Source of the DNA: Actinoplanes siamensis
GTDB taxonomy: Bacteria > Actinomycetota > Actinomycetes > Mycobacteriales > Micromonosporaceae
Assembly (NCBI RefSeq): GCF_016862395.1
Contig: NZ_BOMW01000027.1
Coordinates: 1 to 64,000 of the forward strand
Reading direction: 5' to 3'
DNA: 64,000 nucleotides
Part shown: positions 24,507 through 32,425 of the stretch, piece by piece
Layout: each line of letters starts with the position of its first letter
Position numbering within the stretch: the stretch's first letter is position 1
Notes under the pieces: model-generated
Database searches by the model: none
Told to the model about the DNA's origin: nothing
What the model saw: the letters and a program-made list of their open reading frames with translations, nothing else
Translations under genes and position numbers: made by a program

Positions 24507-26554
24507 GAGTCCGCGCTCCACAGTGCGGAGATGCGCAGCTCGGCGGTGTACCGCTCGGGGCCGCGCCGCAGCCACAGCTGCCCGCGGTCGGGCAGCGCCT
24601 CGGTCAGTTCGACGTCGGCTCCCGCCGGTGCCCAGTGCAGGAACAGGTCGACCAGCAGGGGGTTGCGGAAGTCGACGAAGAACGGCTTGGGCGCACCGGC
24701 CGGCCGGGCGAAGACCCGTTCGGGCAGGCCGATGGCGCGCCGCCACCGCCGCACGCGCGCGAACTGCGCCGCGGGGTCCCGCCGCTCGATCGCCGGTACG
24801 CTCACCCGCCAGCGCTCGCGCTGCACCACGACGTCGCCTGCGGACAGCCTCGGCGTGTGATCGCCGGCACCGAGCCGGGGCAACAGCGCCAGTCCGGGTG
24901 AGAGGGCGCGGCACAGCGGGTTGTCCTGGTCGCCGGGGACGAGCAGGCGCCGCTCGCCGCCCGGCAGCAGCAGCCAGGGCACCGGGCCGTCCCAGCGGAT
25001 CCGCACAGCGCCGAGGCCGACGGCGCCGGGACGCACCGCCCGTGCCCGGAACTCGATCGACCGTACGGGTAGCTCGGCGATGAACGCCTTGCCCTGCGAG
25101 CGTGGCGCGACCAGTTGCGCCCACCGGTCCGGCAGCCGTGTGTGGCCCGCCGCCCACGCCGCCGACCCGTTGTCCGGCCAGAAGCACTCGAACAGGCCGA
25201 ACGTGTGCAGTCCGCTGTGGACCTCGCCGATCACGAGGCCGGGCTCGGGCCCGTCGGCGAGCATCACGTCGGGCGAGAAGATCGCCGGCTCGGTGACGCC
25301 GTCGAGCGCCGCGCCGCCCGGCAGGGCGTCCAGTTCCCCGCGGTCGAGCCGGCCGGTGCGGCACCAGCGCTCGCCGAGCTGGGCGGTGAGCACACCGGCA
25401 CGGCGCGCCGGCACGCCGTGCTGCCACCCCGGCGCCGCGGCCAGCCGGGCCATCAGCTCGACCATCCCGATCTCGCGGTCGCCGACGACCGCGCGCAACG
25501 CGTCGCCGTGGTCGAGGTGCTGCGCCCTGCCGTAGTACGCGGCGAGCCGCGCGACCGGTTCCAGCCCGGCGACGAGCCGCTCGTACAGCCGGCCGCCGAC
25601 ACCGTACGCCGCCGCCGCACCGCGCCCCTCCTGGTACAGGACGTCGCGGTCGGTGTAGAACCGGCCGCGTGCCCGCTCCGGCAGCGACCCGGTCAGCGCG
25701 GTCACCCGCCTGGTCAGCTCGGCCACGAACGCCTGCTGGGCGCGCCACGGCGCGTCGGCGACCCGCTGGGCGAGCGCCCGCAGCGCGTCCAGCTCGCCGG
25801 CCCACCGTTGGCCGCCGGGCACCGCGCGCAGGTCGTCGGCCAGGCGCCCGAGCGGGTCCACCGTCGCCGGCCGGATGTCCAGCCGCCGCACGACCAGCCC
25901 GGCCCGGCGAAGCCGATCCAGCGCGGCCGGCTCGCACCCGACGTCCCCGCGTGCCAGCTGACCGACCGCGCCGCGCTCGGCGTCGGTGAGCCGGATCCGC
26001 CGGTCGCCGGCCGCCAGCCCGTACTCGGTGACCTCAACGGCCGCCACCAGCCGGTCCGGCAGCCGGCCGGCCAGCTCGGGGTCGGCGGCGACCGCGTCGG
26101 CGATCCGCTCGGCGACCCAGGCGCTGACGAAGCCGGCCTGCTCGGCGCCGCGGTCGGCCCGCGCCACCGGCTGCGCCAGGTCGGGCTCGCCGCCCAGCGC
26201 GACCCGGTCCATCGGGCCGTACCCGTTCGCGGTGTCGTTCTTCGTGGTCAGCCGCTGCGCCAGCGCGGTCGCCGTCCGCGCCCGCTTGCGGTGCCGCCGG
26301 CCGGCGCCCTCGGCGATCGAGAGGACGGCGTGGCGCAGTACGTCCGGGTGGGACAGGGCGACCGCGCGCTGGAACGCCTCGGTCGCGCACAGCGCCGAGA
26401 GCGCGGCATCGGCGTGCGCGACCGCGCGCTCGGCGGCCCGCGCGCCGTCGCGGTCGACCTCGGCCACCGTCGCGTCGTCGACCATGTCGTCGAGCAGGCG
26501 CATCGGCAGGCCGGCGCTGCGCAGCACCGCCTCGGGGAACAGCCGCAGACCCAT
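24503..26554 (-). CDS. LanB-like peptide aminoacyl-tRNA ligase candidate (PEARL 5 of 7)
   Basis: The shortest paralogue, 683 aa. VLRSAGLPMRLL (10-21) is the N-terminal landmark. The signature is TKNDTANGYGPMD (104-116), with NG-GP in place of SFFGP, like PEARL 7. Then RFYTDRDVLYQEGRG, LVIGEVHSGLHTFGLFECFW, FSPDVMLADGP, APKPFFVDFRNPLLVDLFL and ERYTAELRIS. The shared NG-GP variants of members 5 and 7 form a subgroup distinct from the SFFGP members. ATG overlaps the upstream stop by one base (TGATG). Confidence 0.75.
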   Translation of the reverse strand: MGLRLFPEAVLRSAGLPMRLLDDMVDDATVAEVDRDGARAAERAVAHADAALSALCATEAFQRAVALSHPDVLRHAVLSIAEGAGRRHRKRARTATALAQRLTTKNDTANGYGPMDRVALGGEPDLAQPVARADRGAEQAGFVSAWVAERIADAVAADPELAGRLPDRLVAAVEVTEYGLAAGDRRIRLTDAERGAVGQLARGDVGCEPAALDRLRRAGLVVRRLDIRPATVDPLGRLADDLRAVPGGQRWAGELDALRALAQRVADAPWRAQQAFVAELTRRVTALTGSLPERARGRFYTDRDVLYQEGRGAAAAYGVGGRLYERLVAGLEPVARLAAYYGRAQHLDHGDALRAVVGDREIGMVELMARLAAAPGWQHGVPARRAGVLTAQLGERWCRTGRLDRGELDALPGGAALDGVTEPAIFSPDVMLADGPEPGLVIGEVHSGLHTFGLFECFWPDNGSAAWAAGHTRLPDRWAQLVAPRSQGKAFIAELPVRSIEFRARAVRPGAVGLGAVRIRWDGPVPWLLLPGGERRLLVPGDQDNPLCRALSPGLALLPRLGAGDHTPRLSAGDVVVQRERWRVSVPAIERRDPAAQFARVRRWRRAIGLPERVFARPAGAPKPFFVDFRNPLLVDLFLHWAPAGADVELTEALPDRGQLWLRRGPERYTAELRISALWSADS

Positions 26555-28884
26555 CAGCCACCACCGACCAGCACCGTGGTACGCAGCTCGCTGGTGTACC
26601 GTCGCTCCGCGCAGGACAGTGCCAGCTCGACCGGCTCGGGCAGCGTCTCGGTCACGTCGGCCAGCGGCGCACCGACCCCCGGCGCGTGCTTGGCCACCAG
26701 CCGGGACAGCATGTCGCAGTACGCCGCCGAGGTCAGGTCGGCGAACACCGGCTTGGGCTCGCCGCTGACCCGCACGTAGGCGTAGCGGGGCAGGCCGAGG
26801 TCCGCGCGCAGGCGGGCGACCACGTACAGCGCCTCGGCGGGGGTACGGGCGGTAACGAGCGCGTCGAGATCCTCCGCGGACAGCCGCCAGCTCTCCCGCC
26901 ACCACACCAGGTCGTCGACCAGGACGCGCGGCTGGTGCGCCGCGGCCCCGGGGCTGCGCGGGCCCCAGAGCACCAGCCCGCCGAACGCGCTGACGATCGG
27001 GTCGACCGGGCTGGACGGCGCCAGCACCAGCGGGCCCTGGGCGTCGCTCAGCCGCATGGTGGTGCGGTCGGCGGTCACCTCGTGGAGCGCTCGGACCAAG
27101 TGCGCGGGCAGCGCCGAGCGGCCCATCCGCTCGATCGCCAGGCCCGGCAGTTCGATGGTGAACGTCTTGCCGGTGAACCGCGGTTCGACGAGGGTCGCCA
27201 GCCGCGCGTCGCCGCGCAGCAGGTCGGCCCAGCCGGTCAGCCGCTGCCGGATCGCGTCGCGCTCGTGCTGGTCCAGCGTGGCGGCGAGCCAGCACCAGAC
27301 CTGCGAGCCGTGGTGGACCTCGCCGAGCACCAGACCGTCGGCCATGCCCGGCCGCCGCCGCACCAAGAAGTCCGGCGAGCAGAGGAACGGCTCGTCCGGC
27401 AGCACGCCGGCGAAGGCCCGGTACACCGCGTCCGCGGTCAGGCGCACCTCGGTCGTGCCCGCGGGCGCCAGCGCGGCCAGCCGATCCCACAGAGCCCGCC
27501 CGGCCGGGCCCGGCTCCAGCACCGGGACCGGCTGCTCGCCCAGCGCCGCCAGCAGGTCCGCCAGGTTCACCCGGTCCGGCAGGCCGAGCCGGGTCCACTC
27601 AGCAGCCAGCCACAGCCGGGTCCGCGCGCGTACCGCCGCGGCGTGCGCGGCGTGGACCCGCAGCACCACCTCGACCGCCGGTATGTGCGCCGCGAACGCG
27701 TCCGCGTTCAGCGCGAGTCCCCGCAGCCCGCCGCGGCACTCGTCGTACACGACGCTGCGGTCGGCGTACAGGCCCGTGGGCCGGTCGTCGACGCGTACGC
27801 CCCACGACTTCACGGTCTCGCCCAGCTTCGCGATCGTGTCGCGCCGCGCCGGCCAGGGCTCGGTCTGCAGCGCGGCGATGCCGTCGCGCACCTGCCCGAC
27901 CCGGTCGCGCCACCGCTCGCCCGCCGCCCCGGGCCGGCCCGTCAGCCGCCCGGCCAGCTCGGCCAGCGGCCGCAGCGACGTGGTGGGCGGGCGCAGGTCG
28001 GCGCGCAGGATGCCGGCGTTCACCAGGCGCCCGGCGGCCGGGCGGACCGCCTCCGGCAGCGCGGCCAGGCGGACCGGTCCGTCCGCGAGCGCGCCGGCCA
28101 GCGCGGCGGGTAACGCGATCCGCCGGTCACCGATGCGCAGCACGCCGTCGTGCAGCCGGGCCAGCGGATGCGGCCGCATCGGTACGGTCGGGTCGCCGCC
28201 CAGCTCGGCGGCGGCGAGATCGGCGAGCTCGTCCACGACGAACCGGGCCGGGGCCGTGACCCGCTCGCTCAGGCGCGGTGACTCCGGGTCGAACACCAGC
28301 AGCGCTCGGGCACCGGCGACGGCGGTCACGTCGCCGAACTGGAAGGGGCCGAAGAACGACGCGGTCTCGTTCTTGGTCGCGAACCGCTGCAGGTAGCGGA
28401 GCGCCAGCCGCCGGGGCTGGCCGCCGGAGACAGCGTGCTGCGCGTAGCGGCGCAGCAGGTCCGCCGGTCCGGGATGCGACGACCACAGCGCCTCGGCCAC
28501 CCCCGGACGGGCGCACCAGGACCGCAGGTGCGCGTCGGCGGCGGCGATCTCCGCGTCGACCGCGTCGGCGTACCGGGCCCGGAGCGCCGACCGCTGCTCG
28601 GCCAGCGCGTTCCACGCCGTCGTCAGGTCGCTCCACAGCGGGCCGTACGGGGTGGACGTCGGCAGCGGTTCGCGCCGCCTCACCGCCCGCTTCACCGGAC
28701 GCCGCGCGGCGCGGTCCGGCTCGAGTCCGGCCAGCTCGGCGACCAGGAGCGCGGCGAAGCAGTCCGCCTCGACGTCCAGCGCGGCCAGTCGCGCGGCGAG
28801 GCTCCCCGCGCCGGTGCCCGGCAGCCGCGCGTCGTCGAACTCGAACCCCGCGCCCCGCAGGACGAACCTGTCCAGCAACCGCAT
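26554..28884 (-). CDS. LanB-like peptide aminoacyl-tRNA ligase candidate (PEARL 4 of 7)
   Basis: A 776-aa paralogue with FVLRGAGFEFDD (7-18), the near-canonical signature ATKNETASFFGPFQFG (169-184), LYADRSVVYDECRGG, FLCSPDFLVRRRPGMADGLVLGEVHHGSQVW, GEPKPVFADLTSAAYCDML and the C-terminal RRYTSELRTTV. The GTG/ATG pair at the start gives either a 4-bp or 1-bp overlap with the upstream stop; ATG is used here. No elimination domain or other fusion is visible. Confidence 0.78.
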   Translation of the reverse strand: MRLLDRFVLRGAGFEFDDARLPGTGAGSLAARLAALDVEADCFAALLVAELAGLEPDRAARRPVKRAVRRREPLPTSTPYGPLWSDLTTAWNALAEQRSALRARYADAVDAEIAAADAHLRSWCARPGVAEALWSSHPGPADLLRRYAQHAVSGGQPRRLALRYLQRFATKNETASFFGPFQFGDVTAVAGARALLVFDPESPRLSERVTAPARFVVDELADLAAAELGGDPTVPMRPHPLARLHDGVLRIGDRRIALPAALAGALADGPVRLAALPEAVRPAAGRLVNAGILRADLRPPTTSLRPLAELAGRLTGRPGAAGERWRDRVGQVRDGIAALQTEPWPARRDTIAKLGETVKSWGVRVDDRPTGLYADRSVVYDECRGGLRGLALNADAFAAHIPAVEVVLRVHAAHAAAVRARTRLWLAAEWTRLGLPDRVNLADLLAALGEQPVPVLEPGPAGRALWDRLAALAPAGTTEVRLTADAVYRAFAGVLPDEPFLCSPDFLVRRRPGMADGLVLGEVHHGSQVWCWLAATLDQHERDAIRQRLTGWADLLRGDARLATLVEPRFTGKTFTIELPGLAIERMGRSALPAHLVRALHEVTADRTTMRLSDAQGPLVLAPSSPVDPIVSAFGGLVLWGPRSPGAAAHQPRVLVDDLVWWRESWRLSAEDLDALVTARTPAEALYVVARLRADLGLPRYAYVRVSGEPKPVFADLTSAAYCDMLSRLVAKHAPGVGAPLADVTETLPEPVELALSCAERRYTSELRTTVLVGGG

Positions 28885-31016
28885 CACGGACCGGCACCCC
28901 CCTCGGTGAACGCCGGCATGCGCAGCTCGCAGGTGTACCGGCGACCGGCCGCGTCGGTCAGCCAGAGCTGGTCCGCTCCCGGCGACATCTGTTCCAGTTG
29001 GACGTGCTCGCCGGGGCGTGACCGGTGCGCGAACAGCTCGACGGCCAGCGGCGAGCAGGTGTCGAGCAAGTACGGCTTTCGGTCCCGATCGCTGCGGACG
29101 TACACGAAGCGCGGCAGACCGTACTGGCGCACCAGGCGCCGGACGGCGAGGAACCGGGCGGCGGGGGTCAGCCCGCGGGCGCCGGGGGCCTCGACATGCC
29201 AGCGGCGTCGCTGGTACACCGCGCCGTCCAGGCGTACCTCCGCGACGGCCCCGACCCCGGCCCCGGCGCCTGCGGCCGGGCCGAACCGGGCGTGCAGGAC
29301 CGGCGGCGCGGACAGCGCGGCCAGCGGCGGGTAGCCGGTGAGGTCGGCGAGCGGCAGGTACAGCCGGCGTTCTCGGCCGGCTGCGTCGCGCAGCCGCGGC
29401 CCGTCCGGCTCCCGGGTCACCGTGAACGTCGACGCGGGGCGCAGCGGCCCGGCGCCGGCGGTCTCGACCGCGCGCTGGTGGCGCAGCGCGACCTGCTCGC
29501 CGGGGTAGACGTAGAACCCCTTGTTGCGCCGGCTCACCGCGGCGCCGAGCAGCCCGGCCGGCTCGGCGTGCCGGCGCACCCACGTCGCCGCGGGCCGGGC
29601 GAACTCGGCCGGGTCCGGGTGTGCCACGGCAAGCCAGCTGTCCAGCAGCAGGTGGTGGTGGACCCGCGCGACGACGACGTCGAAGCGGCCCGCGGCGAGG
29701 TCGTCGACGGTACGCGCGGCGAGGCAGATGTCCGGCAGCGCGTACCGGGGGCCGGGCAGCGGCGCCGGCGGCGGCCGGGGAACCTCGACGCCCGCGTCGA
29801 AGCGCGTACTCCAGTCCCCGTCGCCGCAGAGGCGTTCGGCGTACTCGGGCAGCGGCATCGTCGCGCGATCCGCCGGCCACCGCTCGAGCACCCAGGCCCG
29901 GTGCCGCCGCTGGACCAGGTCGCCGTACGCGGCCGAGAACGTCAGCGCGGCCTGGACGGCGTCGGTCAGCCGGGCAGCCGCCGCGCCGCCGATCGTGAGC
30001 CGGAACGGCGACCGGCACTCCTCGTAGACGACGTACCGGTCGGCGTAGATTCCGCCGCCGCGCCGGGCCGGCTGGCCGGTCACCTCGGTGAACCGGGCCT
30101 CCAGCCGGTCGAGCACCGACACCCGATCGGGAAAGCCGGTCGTCCGGTACTCCTCGCGCAACCGGTCCAGATCGGCCAGCCGGCGCACCCAGCGGTCGGC
30201 GGCCTCACCGGAATCCAGCTCGGCCAGCGCCGCGCGCAGCCGGTCGAACTCGTCGGCGCGCCCGCCGGCGTACAGCGGGCCGAGTTCGGCGACCCCGCTG
30301 TGCAGCAGCGGCGCCAGCGCGCGCAGCGTCGTTCCGAGACCGCCGTGGCGCGCGGCGAGCGCACCCACGGTCGGCGTCCCGCCGTCGCACAGGTCGGCGG
30401 CGAGCTTCCCGGTGGCCCCGCCGCCGGCGACGCCGGACAGGCGCTCGGGCTCGGCCACGGCGACCGGCAGCGCGGGGAGCAGCGCACGGTCCCGGCGCAT
30501 CACGCGGGCCAGCTCGACCACAGCCCAGTGCGCGAAGTACACCAGCCGCCGGGTCGGCTCGTCGCGGCACAGCCGTGCGCCCGGCCCGTCGGCGGCGGCG
30601 TCCACCTCGCCGTACCCGAGCGGGCCGAAGAAGCTCGTGGTCTCGTTCTTCGCGCAGAACCGCTGCAGGTACGTGTACACCTTCCGGTGGGTACGGCGCG
30701 CGTCGGAGGTCGTCGCCGGCTCGGTGTCCGAGACGTACCGCCGCCAGACGTTGCGCCACATGTCCGGCGCGGAGACGAAGACCGCCTCCTCCACGAGCGG
30801 TTCAGCGGCGAGCCGGTGCAGTTCGCGTTCCAGCTCGCGGTACGCCTCGGCGTAGGCGCGCTCGTACCGGGCCGTCGCATCGGTCGCCGTGCCGGCGTCG
30901 AGCACCTCGTCCGCGGCGCGCAGCAGGTGCTCGTCGGCACCCAGCCGCTCGATCCAGTCGAACGGCAGGCCGGCGTGGCGCAGGACGAACCAGCCACCGA
31001 GCGTCCACCCGGTCAT
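28884..31016 (-). CDS. LanB-like peptide aminoacyl-tRNA ligase candidate (PEARL 3 of 7)
   Basis: A 710-aa paralogue: WFVLRHAGLPFDWIE (9-23), the canonical signature RFCAKNETTSFFGPLGYGEV (119-138), IYADRYVVYEECRSPFRLTIGG and VVARVHHHLLLDSW; here the usual GEVH is ARVH but the histidine is kept. It continues with RNKGFYVYPGEQV, LPRFVYVRSDRDRKPYLLDT, SPLAVELFAH and RRYTCELRMP. LPRFVYV...KPYLLDTCSPL closely parallels the end of the LanB glutamylation domain. ATG overlaps the stop of the 470-aa protein gene by 4 bp. Confidence 0.8.
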   Translation of the reverse strand: MTGWTLGGWFVLRHAGLPFDWIERLGADEHLLRAADEVLDAGTATDATARYERAYAEAYRELERELHRLAAEPLVEEAVFVSAPDMWRNVWRRYVSDTEPATTSDARRTHRKVYTYLQRFCAKNETTSFFGPLGYGEVDAAADGPGARLCRDEPTRRLVYFAHWAVVELARVMRRDRALLPALPVAVAEPERLSGVAGGGATGKLAADLCDGGTPTVGALAARHGGLGTTLRALAPLLHSGVAELGPLYAGGRADEFDRLRAALAELDSGEAADRWVRRLADLDRLREEYRTTGFPDRVSVLDRLEARFTEVTGQPARRGGGIYADRYVVYEECRSPFRLTIGGAAAARLTDAVQAALTFSAAYGDLVQRRHRAWVLERWPADRATMPLPEYAERLCGDGDWSTRFDAGVEVPRPPPAPLPGPRYALPDICLAARTVDDLAAGRFDVVVARVHHHLLLDSWLAVAHPDPAEFARPAATWVRRHAEPAGLLGAAVSRRNKGFYVYPGEQVALRHQRAVETAGAGPLRPASTFTVTREPDGPRLRDAAGRERRLYLPLADLTGYPPLAALSAPPVLHARFGPAAGAGAGVGAVAEVRLDGAVYQRRRWHVEAPGARGLTPAARFLAVRRLVRQYGLPRFVYVRSDRDRKPYLLDTCSPLAVELFAHRSRPGEHVQLEQMSPGADQLWLTDAAGRRYTCELRMPAFTEGGAGP

Positions 31017-32425
31017 CGGTGCCCGCCCGGGTCAGCGTGCGGCACGCCGGCGAGGACGCCCGTGCCGGCGAGCATCGCCGTGACGCCTGCGGCGACCCGC
31101 GTGTTGCCGGTGAACGCGCTCGTGATCGGCGCGCCGGGCGGCAACGCCGCCAACCGCGCGCCGATCCGCGGGTCCAGCCGCAGCGTCCGTACGGCGGCCA
31201 GGTCCACCAGCCAGCATTCGCCGTCGATCGTCACCACCACGACACCCGGCGCGAGCGCCGGGCCGTCAGCGGCCGGTGTGTCGCGGGCCAGTCGCAGGTA
31301 CGCGCCGGCCACCCGGGCCGGGGCCAGCCGTCCGCGCCGGCGCAGCCGCGCCGTGACGTCCGGCTGGACCGCCCGGAGGTCGGCCTGGGCGAAGCGCGGG
31401 CCGCGCGCCAGTGCGGCGTCGCCGGGCAGTACCGTCACCGGGCGCCCGGCCCACCCGGGCGCGGCGCCGTCCCGCTGCGCCGGCAGGTGGAACGGGCGGG
31501 ATCCGGCGATCCGCCACGGTAGGTCGGCGTCGGCGAGCCGATCGGCGGTTCCCAGCGTGGACTGTGCCGTCTCGCCAGGCGCGCCGAGCATCTGCTCGAC
31601 GAGCAGGCGTCCACCGCGCCGGTCGAGTGCGATGGCGAACGCGGTGAGCGCCGGCCAGTCCAGCCGCTCGCCCTCGGCGGTGATCACGCCCGTGGCGTCC
31701 GCGGCCGTGACGCCCAGGATGGCGGCGACACAGCCCGATGCCGGCCCGGCCGCGCGCACCTCGTCGGCCGACACGTAGTCCAGCCACGCCTGCCCGGCCG
31801 CCCGGGTCAGCCACCGCGCCTCACCGCCGCCGCAGGTCCGCAGCCGCCAGTACACGGGGACGTCGACCAGGTCGCTGCCGGCCGGCAGCCAGCCCCGCAG
31901 CACGGCCCAGTGGGCACCGGCGAAGCCACCGGCCAGCGACACCGGTGTGCGCAGCCGGTGCGCCAGCGCGGCGAGCGCCGGAAGCTGCTGATCACGATCG
32001 ATCCAGAGGACTGGCCGCTCGCGGGTTGCCGCCGCGAGCACCGTCGCCACCTCGTCGGTGAACGGCACGCCGGCGGCCGCGCGCAGGATGTCCGAGGGCC
32101 GCTCAGTCGTGCCGTCGACCAGTTCCAGGTCGTCCAGCCACAGCCGGACCGGCCAGGTGCCGCCCGGGTCGCCGAGCGCGATGGCCGCGCCGAGCGCGGC
32201 CACCCGCGCCGACGGGTCGAACCCGGCGAGCACCTTTGCGGCCGCGGCGAGCACCGCCCGTGTGGCCGGTTCCCCCGCGTCGTGGTCTCGCCATCGGCGT
32301 AGTACGGCGTCGCCGAGCCGCTCGACGGCCGACACGTGCAGGTCGTGCACCCGGCGGCCGTCGGCGACCAGGCACACGGTCGGGTCCGCGTGCGGCAGGA
32401 CGTACACATCGGCGCGGTCAGTCAT
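31013..32425 (-). CDS. unrecognised 470-aa protein embedded among the PEARL genes
   Basis: Not a LanB paralogue and no family firmly recognised. It has no signal or membrane segment. Alternating beta/alpha phrases suggest a barrel or Rossmann-like fold: VRLWLDDLELVDG (about 93-105), VLWIDRDQQLPALAALAHRL, PVSLAGGFAGAHWAVL (161-176), DLVDVPVYWRL, and LLVEQMLGAPGETAQSTLGTA (274-294). The last resembles the 'GaPGET' strand of B12-dependent radical SAM proteins, and the order of pieces is also reminiscent of them. However there is no CxxxCxxC; the few cysteines are scattered (Cys18, 198, 232 and one near the C terminus). A degenerate radical-SAM/B12 scaffold acting as partner protein is one guess. 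It overlaps both neighbours (8 and 4 bp), so it is a core member of the operon. Confidence 0.7.
   Translation of the reverse strand: MTDRADVYVLPHADPTVCLVADGRRVHDLHVSAVERLGDAVLRRWRDHDAGEPATRAVLAAAAKVLAGFDPSARVAALGAAIALGDPGGTWPVRLWLDDLELVDGTTERPSDILRAAAGVPFTDEVATVLAAATRERPVLWIDRDQQLPALAALAHRLRTPVSLAGGFAGAHWAVLRGWLPAGSDLVDVPVYWRLRTCGGGEARWLTRAAGQAWLDYVSADEVRAAGPASGCVAAILGVTAADATGVITAEGERLDWPALTAFAIALDRRGGRLLVEQMLGAPGETAQSTLGTADRLADADLPWRIAGSRPFHLPAQRDGAAPGWAGRPVTVLPGDAALARGPRFAQADLRAVQPDVTARLRRRGRLAPARVAGAYLRLARDTPAADGPALAPGVVVVTIDGECWLVDLAAVRTLRLDPRIGARLAALPPGAPITSAFTGNTRVAAGVTAMLAGTGVLAGVPHADPGGHR

Noticed and set aside
31013..32425. Functional radical SAM enzyme
   Set aside because: The GAPGET-like phrase is suggestive, but no CxxxCxxC cluster-binding motif exists anywhere in the protein.
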